A stretch of 64,000 nucleotides of DNA, from assembly GCA_007694935.1 (NCBI GenBank), contig REES01000078.1:1-64000 (forward strand), given 5' to 3'. The notes beneath the pieces are model-generated. The model searched no databases, had not been told where the DNA came from, and was given only the letters and a program-made list of their open reading frames with translations. Below are positions 44,467-53,811 of the stretch, piece by piece (the stretch's first letter is position 1; each line of letters begins with the position of its first letter). The stretch comes from Rhodospirillales bacterium. GTDB taxonomy: Bacteria; Pseudomonadota; Alphaproteobacteria; Rhodospirillales; Defluviicoccaceae. Made by a program: the position numbers and the translations under genes.

Positions 44467-46283
44467 GTGTCCTCCCGCCCCGCTTCACCCGGCTCGGGAT
44501 CCGCCTCGCCCTCGTCGGGGGCCCGGACCGCAGCAATGCGGGCTCCGGGGAAGGCCGCCAGCACCTCGCGAACCAAGGGGTCAGCCGTGGCTGCGGCGAT
44601 GCGCCCGGCATCGACCGCGGCCCGCTGCTCGGCCAACGTCGGCGCCCCTTCTGCCCGAGACACCGTCACCAGCCACCGATCGCCGGTCTGCTCGGAAAGG
44701 AACCGGCTGAGCCGGCGGGGCAGATCATCCGGGGCCCGCTCGCCGAGGCGCAGCTCGATACGTCCGGGCTCGAACGCGACCAAGTGCACGGCACTGATGA
44801 GTTGGCTCTGCAGCAGCCCCTCCCGCTGCTGCGCCGCCAGGGCCACGATGTCCTCGAAGTTCGCCACCCGTGCCCGCGCCGAGGGACCGGACGGTGCCGG
44901 ATCGTCATCAACCGCTGAGCCGGATTCGACTGTGGCCAACTGCGTCGCCGGACGACCGACGGTGCCGCCGCTTCTGGGTGCCGAGGGTCGCACATCCCGC
45001 GCCGTCTGCGTCGCTCTGCTTGCCGGGTTGCCGGCAACCGATGCCGAAGAGTCGGCGGACGGAACCGGTGCGGCGTCGGGTCGTTCCCCGCCCAGCGCCG
45101 CCAACGCCTCTGCCGGCGTCGGCAGCCGCGCCGCAAAGGCGAGCCGGATCAGCGCCATCTCGGCGGCCTGGAGAGGCTCCGGTGCCGCCCGGGTCTCAGT
45201 CAGTCCCTTCAAAAGGATCTGCCACGCCCGGGTCAGTTCCGGCATCGGCAGCCTTTCGGCAAGGCTCCGGCCGCGCACCCGCTCCGCTTCCGGTACGCCG
45301 GGATCGTCGGCCGCTGCCGGGACGATCCGGATGCGGGTCAGCCAGTGGGTGAGGGACAGGAGGTCCTCGAGCACAATGGCGGGATCGGCGCCGGCGGCGT
45401 GCTGGTCGGCCAGCAGGCCGAGCACGGTGCGGATGTCCCCCGCCATTGCGGCTTCGAACACGTCGAACACCGCGGTGCGGTCGGCAAGGCCCAGCATCCC
45501 GCGGACCGTTTCGTCGTCGACCGAGCCTTCGGCGTGAGCGATCGCCTGATCCAGCAGGGACAGGCCGTCGCGGACGCTGCCGTCCGCCGCCCGGGCAATC
45601 AGTTGCAGCGCGCCATCGGTGACGCGGGCGCCCTCCCGGTCGACGATGGAGCGGAAGTGGGAGGCGAGCGTCGCCTGGTCGACCCGGCGGAGGTCGAAGC
45701 GCTGACAGCGCGACAACACGGTGACCGGAACCTTGCGGATCTCGGTGGTGGCGAACACGAACCGGACATGCTCCGGCGGTTCCTCCAAGGTCTTCAGCAG
45801 CGCGTTGAAGGCATTCCTGGAGAGCATGTGCACTTCGTCGACGATGTAGACCTTGTATCGTGCCGATGTCGGCCGGTAGCGCACCCCGTCGATCAACTCG
45901 CGGATGTCATCGACGCCGGTCCGGCTGGCCGCGTCCATCTCCAGCACGTCGACGTGCCGATCTTCGGCGATCGCACGGCAGTGCACGCAGACCCCGCACG
46001 GCGCGGGCGTCGGCCCGTCGTTTCCATCGGGTCCGATACAGTTCAGGGCGCGGGCGATGATCCGGGCGGTTGTGGTCTTGCCGATGCCCCGGACGCCGGC
46101 CAGCATGTAGGCATGGGCCATTCGGCCGGTCCGGAATGCATTTCGGAGAGTGCGCACCAGGGCGTCCTGACCGATCAGCGCATCAAACGACTGGGGCCGA
46201 TACTTGCGCGCGAGGACACGGTACGGAGAAGGCAGATCGCCCACGCCGGGAGCGGCGGCATCGGAGGGGTCGGCTTCGGTCAT
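44463..46283 (-). CDS. dnaX: DNA polymerase III subunit gamma/tau
   Basis: 606 residues from the chosen ATG. The clamp-loader ATPase: YRVLARKYRPQSFDALIGQDALV at the start, Walker A GVRGIGKTTTAR, a zinc module with Cys in APCGVCVHC, Walker B VYIVDEVHML, sensor FVFATTEIRKVPVTVLSRCQRFD. After residue about 370 comes an Ala/Pro/Ser-rich linker, then a tau-like C-terminal domain that would bind polymerase and helicase (EDIVALAAQQREGLLQSQLI). No slippery frameshift site is apparent. The SRP RNA gene is 45 bases upstream. Confidence 0.95.
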   Translation of the reverse strand: MTEADPSDAAAPGVGDLPSPYRVLARKYRPQSFDALIGQDALVRTLRNAFRTGRMAHAYMLAGVRGIGKTTTARIIARALNCIGPDGNDGPTPAPCGVCVHCRAIAEDRHVDVLEMDAASRTGVDDIRELIDGVRYRPTSARYKVYIVDEVHMLSRNAFNALLKTLEEPPEHVRFVFATTEIRKVPVTVLSRCQRFDLRRVDQATLASHFRSIVDREGARVTDGALQLIARAADGSVRDGLSLLDQAIAHAEGSVDDETVRGMLGLADRTAVFDVFEAAMAGDIRTVLGLLADQHAAGADPAIVLEDLLSLTHWLTRIRIVPAAADDPGVPEAERVRGRSLAERLPMPELTRAWQILLKGLTETRAAPEPLQAAEMALIRLAFAARLPTPAEALAALGGERPDAAPVPSADSSASVAGNPASRATQTARDVRPSAPRSGGTVGRPATQLATVESGSAVDDDPAPSGPSARARVANFEDIVALAAQQREGLLQSQLISAVHLVAFEPGRIELRLGERAPDDLPRRLSRFLSEQTGDRWLVTVSRAEGAPTLAEQRAAVDAGRIAAATADPLVREVLAAFPGARIAAVRAPDEGEADPEPGEAGREDT

Positions 46284-46327
46284 CGCTGGCGGGGAGCCAC
46301 CCTGTTCTGCCGGACGATGCGGCTGGC

Positions 46328-46425
46328 GTGGGAGACTGAACGGGCAGCCCGGGCCGGGCTCGTTACGGCTGCTTCCTTCCGGACCTGACCGGGTTGGCGA
46401 GGGACCCGTCCGCCGCCAGCCTCCC
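46328..46425 (-). ncRNA. ffs: Signal recognition particle RNA (small bacterial type, 4.5S-like)
   Basis: The conserved apical domain is present on the minus strand: GGTCAGGTCCGGAAGGAAGC, then AGCC, with the GGAA tetraloop and asymmetric bulge sequences that bind Ffh. Flanking arms pair (GGGA of the 5' end with TCCC of the 3' end; also GGCTGGCG with CGCCAGCC around 46421-46414 and 46328-46321), so the ends are uncertain by about 7 bases. The RNA guides membrane-protein insertion. Location directly before dnaX is the standard alphaproteobacterial site. Confidence 0.92.
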
Positions 46426-46430
46426 ACTGC

Positions 46431-46461
46431 ACTATATCAGTGACGCCCCGGAGGCTGGCAA
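46431..46461 (-). promoter_or_regulatory. Promoter of the SRP RNA gene
   Basis: On the minus strand a TTGCCA -35 (46461-46456) and a TATAGT -10 (46436-46431) lie 19 bases apart; with GATATA as -10 the gap is 17. Transcription would start near 46425, matching the first G of the RNA stem. Confidence 0.6.
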
Positions 46462-46526
46462 GCCCGGAGTACCCGATCGGATGCCCCGGTTGCCGGAAGG
46501 CCCCTTGCTATGGCACCGTGCCGGCG

Positions 46527-47489
46527 ATGGATAAGCGCGGCTCCCCAGCGTCCTTTTCTCTCTGCTATGCCGGTTGCAGCCTTGACCGTTCCGGGCGAGG
46601 CGCTGACGGCCCGGGCTGGCAGGCCGCGTCTCGCGACCATCCGAACGTCGCGGTGGTGCCGGTGTGGCGAAGTTCCAGCTTCATTGTGCCGGGCGTCCCG
46701 CCGGTGGCCGCCGTCTTCACCGGCGAAGCCGGGCGGGCACTCCTGGACGCCGCCGCGGAAACGGCGGTGCTGGGCCTGGACGAAGGCGGGGCACCTTGGC
46801 TGGCCGCCGACCTCTCGCCACTGGCAGAGGCGCAGGCAGCGGCACTCATGGCGCCGGCGCGGGCGATATCGCTGCGCCGGGTCGCGACAAACCTCACCGG
46901 GGAGGAGGCCGCGCGCCTCGCCTACGCCCGCGGCCTGCTGCACTGGCACCGCCACCACCGCTACTGCGGGGCATGCGGCGCGGCGACCGAAAGCCGCGAC
47001 GGGGGGCACCGCCGGGTGTGCAGCCAGCCCGGTTGCGGCGCGGAGCATTTTCCGCGCACCGATCCGGCGGTGATGATACTGGTAACCCGTGCCGGCTCGG
47101 CGGCCGGCCGGTCCGATGCGGCGTGCCTGCTCGGCCGCCAGCCTCGCTGGCCGCCCGGCTTCTACTCCACCCTGGCCGGCTTCGTCGAGCCGGGCGAGAG
47201 CCTGGAGGAGGCGGTGATCCGGGAGGTCCGGGAGGAAGCCGGCATCACCGTCTCCCGCGTGCGCTACCGTGCCTCCCAGCCCTGGCCGTTTCCGGCCTCG
47301 ATCATGCTCGGCTTCCGGGCCGAGGCCGACCAAGGCGTGGTGATCGTGCCCGACCCCGGCGAACTGGAAGACGCCCGCTGGTTCACCCGCGGGGAAATCG
47401 CCGCGTTCCACGGGCTCGGTCTCCGCTTGCCCACCCAAGAGTCGCTGGCGCGCTGGCTGCTTGATGAGTGGCTAGCGGAAGGCAGCTGA
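46527..47489 (+). CDS. nudC: NAD+ diphosphatase NudC
   Basis: 320 residues from the chosen ATG (a GTG 87 bases earlier, nearer the SRP RNA, is possible). Cleaves NAD(H) to NMN and AMP, and in E. coli removes NAD caps from RNA. N-terminal domain with SLCYAGCSLDRSG, zinc ribbon with Cys in YCGACGAATES and CSQPGCGAEHFPR, Nudix box GFVEPGESLEEAVIREVREE then AGI, and the NudC-specific SQPWPFPASIMLGF. The promoter area overlaps that of the divergent SRP RNA. Confidence 0.94.
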   Translation: MDKRGSPASFSLCYAGCSLDRSGRGADGPGWQAASRDHPNVAVVPVWRSSSFIVPGVPPVAAVFTGEAGRALLDAAAETAVLGLDEGGAPWLAADLSPLAEAQAAALMAPARAISLRRVATNLTGEEAARLAYARGLLHWHRHHRYCGACGAATESRDGGHRRVCSQPGCGAEHFPRTDPAVMILVTRAGSAAGRSDAACLLGRQPRWPPGFYSTLAGFVEPGESLEEAVIREVREEAGITVSRVRYRASQPWPFPASIMLGFRAEADQGVVIVPDPGELEDARWFTRGEIAAFHGLGLRLPTQESLARWLLDEWLAEGS

Positions 47490-47615
47490 GGCGCCCATCT
47501 CCGGATCTGGGATGCTGCCCCTCCGGATGGCTTCGCAAACGCTTCGCGGGGCTCCCATTCCGGGGCGAAATGGGGTATTTTCGTAGGCTGCAGTCCAAGA
47601 CTTCGGAGGGTTGCC

Positions 47616-48170
47616 GTGGCCGCCGGTATTTCGATCCGTGAAGCTCATCCCGTGGACGCCCCCGCCATCGCGCGCGTTCATGTGGAGTCTTGGCGGACCG
47701 CCTATGCCGGCCTGCTTCCGGAAACGGTGCTGGTGCGCATGAGCCTGCCCAACCACACCGCGTTGTGGGCGCGGGTGCTGGGACAGCGTCGCAACCGCGA
47801 CGTCGTGCTGGTGGCGGAAGGCGGCGGCCACGGCGTGATCGCCTTTGGCAGTTGCGGACGGGTGCGGGAGAAACGGCTGGCGCCGGCCGGCGAAATCTAC
47901 ACGCTTTATGTCCACCCGGAGTTTCAGAATCGCGGCATCGGCCAGCGCTTGCTGCTGCGGCTGTTCGATGCCCTGGTCGCCCGCGGCCTGACCTCGGCGG
48001 TGGCCTGGGTGCTGGCCGAGAACCCATCGCGGTTCTTCTACGAAACCATGGGCGGACGGCGGGTCGCCGAACGGAACGAACCGCTGGGGACGGTGACCGT
48101 CCACGAGGCCGCCTACGGGTGGTCCGACATCACCCAGTTCCGCGCCCAGACCGACGCCCGCAAGGCGTGA
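47616..48170 (+). CDS. GNAT family N-acetyltransferase
   Basis: 184 residues from a GTG start. The acetyl-CoA site is visible: EIYTLYVHPEFQNRGIGQRL with the R/Q-x-x-G-x-G/A loop (QNRGIG), preceded by a strand ending in IAFGSCGRVRE and followed by VAWVLAENPSRFFYETMGG. The start region SIREAHPVDAPAIARVHVESWRTAYAGLLP is common in small-molecule or protein acetylases of this group. The substrate is unknown. It lies convergent with pheA. Confidence 0.88.
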   Translation: MAAGISIREAHPVDAPAIARVHVESWRTAYAGLLPETVLVRMSLPNHTALWARVLGQRRNRDVVLVAEGGGHGVIAFGSCGRVREKRLAPAGEIYTLYVHPEFQNRGIGQRLLLRLFDALVARGLTSAVAWVLAENPSRFFYETMGGRRVAERNEPLGTVTVHEAAYGWSDITQFRAQTDARKA

Positions 48171-48192
48171 GGTACCGGTCCCGCAAAGTGCT

Positions 48193-49053
48193 TCAGTCGT
48201 CGTCGCCGCGCTCGAGACGATAGGAATGCTGGGGGTAGGTGCCGAGGATCCGAACCTCCCGGGAGAAGAAATCGAGTTCCTCCAGGGCCAGCCGGACGTT
48301 GGCGTGGTCGGGATGGCCTTCAACCTCGGCGTAGAACTGGGCGGCGTTGAACCGCCCGCCGACCAGGTAGCTCTCCAGCTTGGTCATGTTGACGCCGTTG
48401 GTGGCGAAGCCGCCAAGGGCCTTGTACAGCGCCGCCGGCACGTTACGCACCCGGAACACGAAGCTGGTCATGGTCGGCCCGGACTTGGGATGGGGGACGA
48501 TCGCCTCCCTGGCCATGATCAGGAAGCGGGTGGTGTTGTGCTCCGCGTCCTCGATGTTGGCGCGGAGCGAGACCAAGCCATAGGTCTCCCCCGCCAGTTC
48601 CGATGCGATCACCGCTTGGGTCGGGTCCCCTCGGGCCGCGACCTCGGCGGCGGCACCGGCGGTATCCACATGCACCACCGGCTCGATACCGAGAGTGCGG
48701 ATCAGGTTGCGGCACTGGTTGAGGGCGTGGATGTGGCTGTGGACGTGGGTCAGGGCGTCGGCCCGGGCGCCCGGTATGCCGAGCAGGTGGTGATTGATGC
48801 GCTGGTAATGCTCACCGATGATGTAGAGGCCCGAATCCGGCAGCAAGTGATGGATGTCGGCCACCCGGCCGGCCACGCTGTTCTCGATCGGGATCATGGC
48901 GAGAGCGGCCTCGCCGCCCCGAACGGCGGCAAAGGCGTCCTCGAACGAGCGGCACGGCAGGGTGGTCATTTCCGGCCGCACAACCCGGCAGGCCAAGTCG
49001 GAGTAGGCGCCGTGCGAGCCCTGGAAAGCAATGATCCGCGTCGGGTCGGTCAT
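48193..49053 (-). CDS. pheA: Prephenate dehydratase
   Basis: 286 residues. Makes phenylpyruvate for phenylalanine synthesis. Monofunctional: the PDT domain begins at IIAFQGSHGAYSDLA and includes MIPIENSVAGRVADIHHLLP (Thr-rich active site partner) and ASELAGETYGLVSL. The TRF-like motif is NTTRFLIMAR, and an ACT domain follows (FVFRVRNVPAALYKALGGFA, LESYLVGGRFNAAQFYAEVE). No chorismate mutase domain. A start 24 bases upstream (GTG then ATG) is possible. Follows kdsB on the same strand. Confidence 0.95.
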   Translation of the reverse strand: MTDPTRIIAFQGSHGAYSDLACRVVRPEMTTLPCRSFEDAFAAVRGGEAALAMIPIENSVAGRVADIHHLLPDSGLYIIGEHYQRINHHLLGIPGARADALTHVHSHIHALNQCRNLIRTLGIEPVVHVDTAGAAAEVAARGDPTQAVIASELAGETYGLVSLRANIEDAEHNTTRFLIMAREAIVPHPKSGPTMTSFVFRVRNVPAALYKALGGFATNGVNMTKLESYLVGGRFNAAQFYAEVEGHPDHANVRLALEELDFFSREVRILGTYPQHSYRLERGDDD

Positions 49054-49100
49054 GGTCGATGAAGATGGAGCCATCACGGGTGGGTCAGGGCGAGTATCGG

Positions 49101-49859
49101 TCAGCGCGGCTGGTCGGCCAGCAACCGACGGACCCGGGCGAGATCGTCGGGAGTATCGACCCCGAGCGGAACGGTGTCAACGAGGGCGGCATCGATGCGC
49201 ATGCCGTGTTCCAGCAATCGGAGTTGCTCCAGCCGCTCGCGCCGCTCCAGAATGCCTTGCGGCAGGCGGACGAACCGGGCCAGCGCCGCGCGGCGATAGG
49301 CGTAGATCCCGATGTGATGGAAGAGCACGCCGTCGCCCGACGGCACGGCGGCCCGGCTGAAGTAGAGCGCCCGGCCGCTGGCACGGCCCGGAGCCAGCGC
49401 CACCACCGCCTTGACGACGTTGGGATCGTCACGCTCGTGCGGCGCCGCCACCGCCACCAGGGTTGCGACCTGGACGGCAGGATCCGCAAGTGGGGCGAGG
49501 ACCGCTCTCACCGCCTCCGCCTCGATGCACGGCAGGTCGCCTTGCAAGTTGACGACAATCGGATAGCAGCCCTCCGGGTCGATCGCCTCGACCGCTTCGA
49601 ACACCCGGTCGGAGCCCGACGGGAGATCCGGTCGGGTCAACACCGCCCGCCCTCCCGCTGCCGTCACTGCGTCGGCGATCGCCTGGTCCGCGGCCGCAAC
49701 CAGCACCGGACCGATGCCGGCGGCCTCGGCCCGCCTGAGCACCCGCACGATCATCGGCTGGCCGTGGATGTCGGCGAGAGGCTTCCCGGGCAGCCTCGTT
49801 GACGCCATACGGGCAGGGATGACCACGATCGCTTGGCTGAAGCTGTCCATATGGGTCAT
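49101..49859 (-). CDS. kdsB: 3-deoxy-manno-octulosonate cytidylyltransferase
   Basis: 252 residues. Activates Kdo as CMP-Kdo for the LPS core. Motifs: VVIPARMASTRLPGKPLADI at the start, RVLRRAEAAGIGPVLVA, CTP-binding LTRPDLPSGSDRVFEAVE, VVNLQGDLPCIEAEAV and HHIGIYAYRRAALARFVRLP. Divergent from the cytochrome c gene; followed by pheA. This triple arrangement is usual in alphaproteobacteria. Confidence 0.96.
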   Translation of the reverse strand: MTHMDSFSQAIVVIPARMASTRLPGKPLADIHGQPMIVRVLRRAEAAGIGPVLVAAADQAIADAVTAAGGRAVLTRPDLPSGSDRVFEAVEAIDPEGCYPIVVNLQGDLPCIEAEAVRAVLAPLADPAVQVATLVAVAAPHERDDPNVVKAVVALAPGRASGRALYFSRAAVPSGDGVLFHHIGIYAYRRAALARFVRLPQGILERRERLEQLRLLEHGMRIDAALVDTVPLGVDTPDDLARVRRLLADQPR

Positions 49860-49938
49860 ATACCACTGATGTTTTCAGTGTCGAATGCCTTGGCAGGACG
49901 TGAGATGGGCACCGGCGTCGGTTGGCCGCCGACATCGA

Positions 49939-49967
49939 TTGAACCCGGGGCGAGCTTCCGGCTACAT
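49939..49967 (+). promoter_or_regulatory. Likely promoter of the cytochrome c gene
   Basis: TTGAAC (49939-49944) and CTACAT (49962-49967) are spaced by 17 bases, about 50 bases before the ATG. The -35 is close to consensus and the -10 is fair for a high-GC alphaproteobacterium. Confidence 0.45.
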
Positions 49968-50017
49968 TCCCATCGTCCCGGTTTAACAAGACCAGAAGGG
50001 AAGGGTAGGAGCCGGTA

Positions 50018-51025
50018 ATGAACGTCTCGTTGCTCGAACGCCTTGGGCTCGGCGCGCTGGTATGCGCATGGCTGATCTACGGCAGCAATTTCATCGGCAA
50101 TCTGCTGGTGCAGGTGGACGAACCGGAGGTGGTGGCGGTGCGCGTTGCGCCACCCCCGGTGGCCGAGCCGGTGGTGCCCGAACCGGAAGTCGATTTCGCG
50201 ACCCTGCTCGCCGCAGCCACTCCCGATGCCGGTGCCCGCGTCTACCGGCGTTGCGTGGCTTGCCATACCATCGAGGAAGGGGGCCCGCATCGGGTCGGCC
50301 CCAATCTGCACAACATCGTCGGCAAGGATATCGCCGCCAAGGAAGGGTTCAACTATTCGGGCGTGCTGGCCGGGCTGGAGGGCAGCTGGACGCATGAGCG
50401 ACTTGATGCGTTCCTGGAGAATCCCAGCGGCTATGCCCCCGGCAACCGGATGACCTTCGCCGGGCTCCGCAATGCCCGGGAGCGGGCCGACGTCATTGCG
50501 TACCTCCGTGCCAACACCGATGATCCACCACCACTTCCGGAACCTGAGGTGGTTACGCCGACGGCCGAACCGGATCCGCCCAGCATTGTCGATCCCGGGC
50601 CGCCAGAGGTAATTGACGAGCCGGCGACGGAGGTGATGGAAGAGGCCGCGGCCGTCGAGGGGGGTGGCGCCGGTTCTATCACATCGATGATCGCCGCTGC
50701 CTCGGCAGACGACGGCCAGCGGGTATACCGGCGTTGCGTGGCTTGCCACACCATCGACGAAGGCGGTCCGCACAGGGTCGGCCCCAACCTGCACAACATC
50801 GTCGGCAAGGACATCGCCTCCAAGGATGGTTACAATTACTCCAACGCATTGAAGAACGTTGAGGGCGAGTGGACTTACGAAAAACTTTGGGACTTCATTC
50901 ACGATCCCCGCGGCTTCGCCCCCGGCAACAAGATGACTTTCGCCGGCATCAAGCGTGATGACGAGTTGGCGGCGGTGATTGCCTACCTGAAGGAGAACAC
51001 GGAATCGCCACCCCCCCTGGAATGA
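50018..51025 (+). CDS. Membrane-anchored diheme cytochrome c with tandem duplicated domains
   Basis: 335 residues. An N-terminal uncleaved helix (LGLGALVCAWLIYGSNFIGNL) anchors the protein on the periplasmic side, as in CycM. A Pro/Val/Glu-rich linker leads to a class I cytochrome domain with CVACH at 79-83 and Met ligand in GNRMTFAG. A second Pro/Glu-rich linker follows, then a second, nearly identical domain (CVACH at 240-244, GNKMTFAG). Single-domain CycM links complex III with oxidases; here the copy number is doubled. The ribosome site is GGTAGGAG. Overlaps hisN by 4 bases. The gene is divergent from kdsB. Confidence 0.92.
   Translation: MNVSLLERLGLGALVCAWLIYGSNFIGNLLVQVDEPEVVAVRVAPPPVAEPVVPEPEVDFATLLAAATPDAGARVYRRCVACHTIEEGGPHRVGPNLHNIVGKDIAAKEGFNYSGVLAGLEGSWTHERLDAFLENPSGYAPGNRMTFAGLRNARERADVIAYLRANTDDPPPLPEPEVVTPTAEPDPPSIVDPGPPEVIDEPATEVMEEAAAVEGGGAGSITSMIAAASADDGQRVYRRCVACHTIDEGGPHRVGPNLHNIVGKDIASKDGYNYSNALKNVEGEWTYEKLWDFIHDPRGFAPGNKMTFAGIKRDDELAAVIAYLKENTESPPPLE
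50189..51003 (+). repeat. In-frame tandem duplication inside the cytochrome c gene
   Basis: The segment from about 50189 to 50520 recurs at about 50672 to 51003, an offset of 483 bases (161 codons). Runs such as TACCGGCGTTGCGTGGCTTG are identical in both copies, so the duplication is recent or kept similar by gene conversion. The copies are separated by a linker of about 150 bases. Confidence 0.75.
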
Positions 51026-51795
51026 CCGGCTTGGCCGACGCCGCCACGCTCGCCGAACGCATGGCGGACGCGGTGCGGCCGGTCGTCATGGCGCTGTTTC
51101 GCAGCCACATCACGATCGAAGCCAAGGCCGACACCAGCCCGGTGACCGCGGCCGATCGGGATGCCGAGGCGGTCATGCGCCGCATGATCAACGAGGCGTT
51201 CCCGGATCACGGCATCATCGGCGAGGAACACGGCAGGGAGCGGGAGGACGCCCGGTTCGTCTGGGTGCTGGATCCGATCGACGGTACCAAGGCGTTCGTC
51301 ACCGGCAAGCCGCTGTTCGGGACGCTGATCGCGTTGCTCGACGGCGGCCGGCCGGTCGTGGGCGTCATCGACATGCCGGCGCTGAAGGAGCGCTGGGTTG
51401 GCCGGGCCGGGCAGCCGACCCTGTTCAACGGTACCCCGGTGGCCTGCCGCGACGTTGGCCGCCTTGCTGATGCATGGCTTTATGCCACCACGCCGGATAT
51501 GTTTCGCGGCCCCGACGCCCCGGCGTTCGAGAGCCTCGCCGGCCGTTGCCGTGCCGCCGTGTTCGGTGCCGACTGCTACGCCTATGGCCTGCTCGCCAGC
51601 GGCACGGTCGACCTGGTGTGCGAGGCCTCGCTTCAGGTCTATGATTTCTGTGCCCTGGTGCCGGTGGTGACCGGTGCGGGCGGCATCATGACCGACTGGC
51701 ATGGCCGGCCCCTCGGGCTCGCGTCCGACGGCCGGGTGCTCGCTGCCGGCGGCGAAGCGGTGCATGCCGCCGCCCGAGAGGTCCTGGCACGTTGA
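51022..51795 (+). CDS. hisN: Histidinol-phosphatase, inositol monophosphatase family
   Basis: 257 residues. Removes phosphate from histidinol phosphate in histidine synthesis (family-based). Metal-site motifs: IIGEEHGRE (Glu), VLDPIDGTKAFVTGKPLF (two Asp), and YDFCALVPVVTGAGGIMTDW. The ALVPVVxGAGG form is that of the HisN subgroup, not of the inositol or PAP phosphatases, but neither is fully excluded. Overlaps the cytochrome c stop by 4 bases and is followed almost directly by yejA. Confidence 0.88.
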   Translation: MTGLADAATLAERMADAVRPVVMALFRSHITIEAKADTSPVTAADRDAEAVMRRMINEAFPDHGIIGEEHGREREDARFVWVLDPIDGTKAFVTGKPLFGTLIALLDGGRPVVGVIDMPALKERWVGRAGQPTLFNGTPVACRDVGRLADAWLYATTPDMFRGPDAPAFESLAGRCRAAVFGADCYAYGLLASGTVDLVCEASLQVYDFCALVPVVTGAGGIMTDWHGRPLGLASDGRVLAAGGEAVHAAAREVLAR

Positions 51796-51845
51796 CACCA
51801 AGGGCAATCTTTGGCTGGGCCCTTGCCGATCCCCGTTGGACGCCC

Positions 51846-53798
51846 GTGACCCGGATGCTCCTCGCCTTGATCCTGGCGATCACCATGCTGGCGGGAACAG
51901 GTGCGATGGCCACGGAAGCGGGCGTCAACCGCGGGCATGCCATCGCCATGTTCGGCGAGCCCAGATATCCGGCCGATTTCGCTCACTTCGATTATGTCAA
52001 TCCCGAAGCGCCCAAGGGCGGCCTTCTGCGACTGGGCGTCAGCGGCACCTTCGACAGCTTCCACCCCTACATCATTCGCGGATCAGCCGCCGTGGGCGTC
52101 GCCGCCGAAACCCTGACGGTGGCGAGCGAGGACGAGCCTTTCACCCGCTACGGCCTGATCGCCGAGACCATCGAGTGGCCCGACGACCGGTCCTGGGTGG
52201 CGTTCACCCTGCGCCCGGAGGCGCGCTGGCACGACGGCCGGCCGATCACCGTCGACGATGTGATCTTCTCGTTCGAGACGCTGAAGGAGCGGGGAGCGCC
52301 GATTTTCCGCTTCTACTTCGGCTCCATCGAAAAAGCCGAGCAGATCGGCGAGCGGACCGTCCGGTTCACGTTTTCGGAAGCGATGAACCGGGAGCTGCCG
52401 CTGATCGCGGGCGAGTTGCCGATCCTGCCCAAGCACTACTGGGAGGAGCGGGATTTCGAGCGCAGCACCCTGGAGCCGCCGCTCGGCAGCGGCCCTTACC
52501 GGGTGGTGGGTTTCGAGGCGGGGCGCCACGTGGTGGTGGAGCGGGTGCCCGATTACTGGGGCCGGGACCTGGCGGTCAACGTCGGCCAGAACAACTTCGA
52601 CCGCATCCGCTATGACTATTTCCGGGACGACACCGTAGTGCGGCAGGCACTCAAGGCTGGCGTGATCGACTACCGCATGGAGAACCAGGCCAAAGCCTGG
52701 GCCACCGACTTCGACGTGCCGGCGGTGGCCCAGGGATGGCTGGTCAAGGAGGAGTTACCGCACGAACGCCCGACCGGACTTCAGGCATTCGTGTTCAACA
52801 CCCGCGTGCCGATGTTTGCCGACCCCACGGTGCGCAAGGCGCTGGCCTACGCTTTCGATTTCGAATGGACCAACCGCGCCCTGTTCTTTGGCCAATATGC
52901 CCGGACGGAGAGCTACTTCAGCAACTCCGAGCTGGCCTCCGAGGGGCTGCCCGGGGGCGACGAGCTCGCCATCCTGGAGGCCTACCGCGACCAGTTGCCG
53001 CCGGAGGTGTTCACGCGGACGTACCGGCCGCCGTCCACCGACGGCTCCGGCTGGCCGCGGGACAACCTGAGCCGGGCCTTCGAACTGCTGGCCGAGGCAG
53101 GCTGGGAGGTGCGCGACATGCGCCTCGTCAACCTGGCGACGGGAGAGCCGATGCGCTTCGAGATCCTGCTCGTCAGCCAGGCGTTCGAGCGGATCGTGCT
53201 GCCGTTCGTGCGCAATCTGCAGCGGCTCGGCATCGACGCCCGGGTGCGCCTTGTAGACCAGTCGCAGTACATCAACCGGCTGCGGGCGTTCGACTATGAC
53301 ATGATCGTCGTCGTGTGGGGACAGAGTGAATCGCCCGGCAACGAGCAGCGCAACTACTGGGGCTCGGCGGCGGCGCAGTCACCGGGCTCCCGCAACTACG
53401 CCGGCATCGCCGATCCTGTCGTGGACGAGTTGATCGAGCTGCTGATCCAGTCGCCGGACCGCGACACCTTGATCGCCCGCACCCGGGCGCTGGACCGCGT
53501 CCTGCTGTGGGGTCACTACGTCATTCCCCAGTGGCATTCCCGCGTTGACCGCATCCTGTTCTGGAACCGGTTTTCCCGCCCCGAGGTGCTCCCCGATCGG
53601 GGCGTCAACCTTGATACCTGGTGGTTCGATGCCGACAAGGCCGCGCGACTCGACCGGCGCCTGGTGACCGGCGAGGTTGCCGAGGCGACGCCTGGTGATC
53701 GTCCCAGCATCGCCTTGACCGCGGGGCTGCTGGCGGCGCTGCTGGCGGCCGGCTACCTGTTGGTGCGTCGGTCGCTCCGCCAGCGGCCACAGTTCTGA
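51846..53798 (+). CDS. yejA: Peptide ABC transporter substrate-binding protein YejA
   Basis: About 650 residues from a GTG start. A signal peptide ([20 protein letters not shown]) leads to a family 5 (SBP_bac_5) binding domain typical of YejA, with [20 protein letters not shown], the tryptophan-rich [34 protein letters not shown] and [21 protein letters not shown]-terminal hydrophobic helix ([19 protein letters not shown]) is unusual for this family and would anchor the protein in the membrane. A TTG 54 bases upstream overlaps the hisN stop. Binds oligopeptides and, in E. coli, microcin C. Confidence 0.9.
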   Translation: MTRMLLALILAITMLAGTGAMATEAGVNRGHAIAMFGEPRYPADFAHFDYVNPEAPKGGLLRLGVSGTFDSFHPYIIRGSAAVGVAAETLTVASEDEPFTRYGLIAETIEWPDDRSWVAFTLRPEARWHDGRPITVDDVIFSFETLKERGAPIFRFYFGSIEKAEQIGERTVRFTFSEAMNRELPLIAGELPILPKHYWEERDFERSTLEPPLGSGPYRVVGFEAGRHVVVERVPDYWGRDLAVNVGQNNFDRIRYDYFRDDTVVRQALKAGVIDYRMENQAKAWATDFDVPAVAQGWLVKEELPHERPTGLQAFVFNTRVPMFADPTVRKALAYAFDFEWTNRALFFGQYARTESYFSNSELASEGLPGGDELAILEAYRDQLPPEVFTRTYRPPSTDGSGWPRDNLSRAFELLAEAGWEVRDMRLVNLATGEPMRFEILLVSQAFERIVLPFVRNLQRLGIDARVRLVDQSQYINRLRAFDYDMIVVVWGQSESPGNEQRNYWGSAAAQSPGSRNYAGIADPVVDELIELLIQSPDRDTLIARTRALDRVLLWGHYVIPQWHSRVDRILFWNRFSRPEVLPDRGVNLDTWWFDADKAARLDRRLVTGEVAEATPGDRPSIALTAGLLAALLAAGYLLVRRSLRQRPQF

Positions 53799-53811
53799 TG
53801 CGAGGCGCCTG

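Noticed and set aside
44463-46283. Programmed frameshift in dnaX
   Set aside because: No A-rich slippery heptamer followed by a stem was found; a single long product is assumed.
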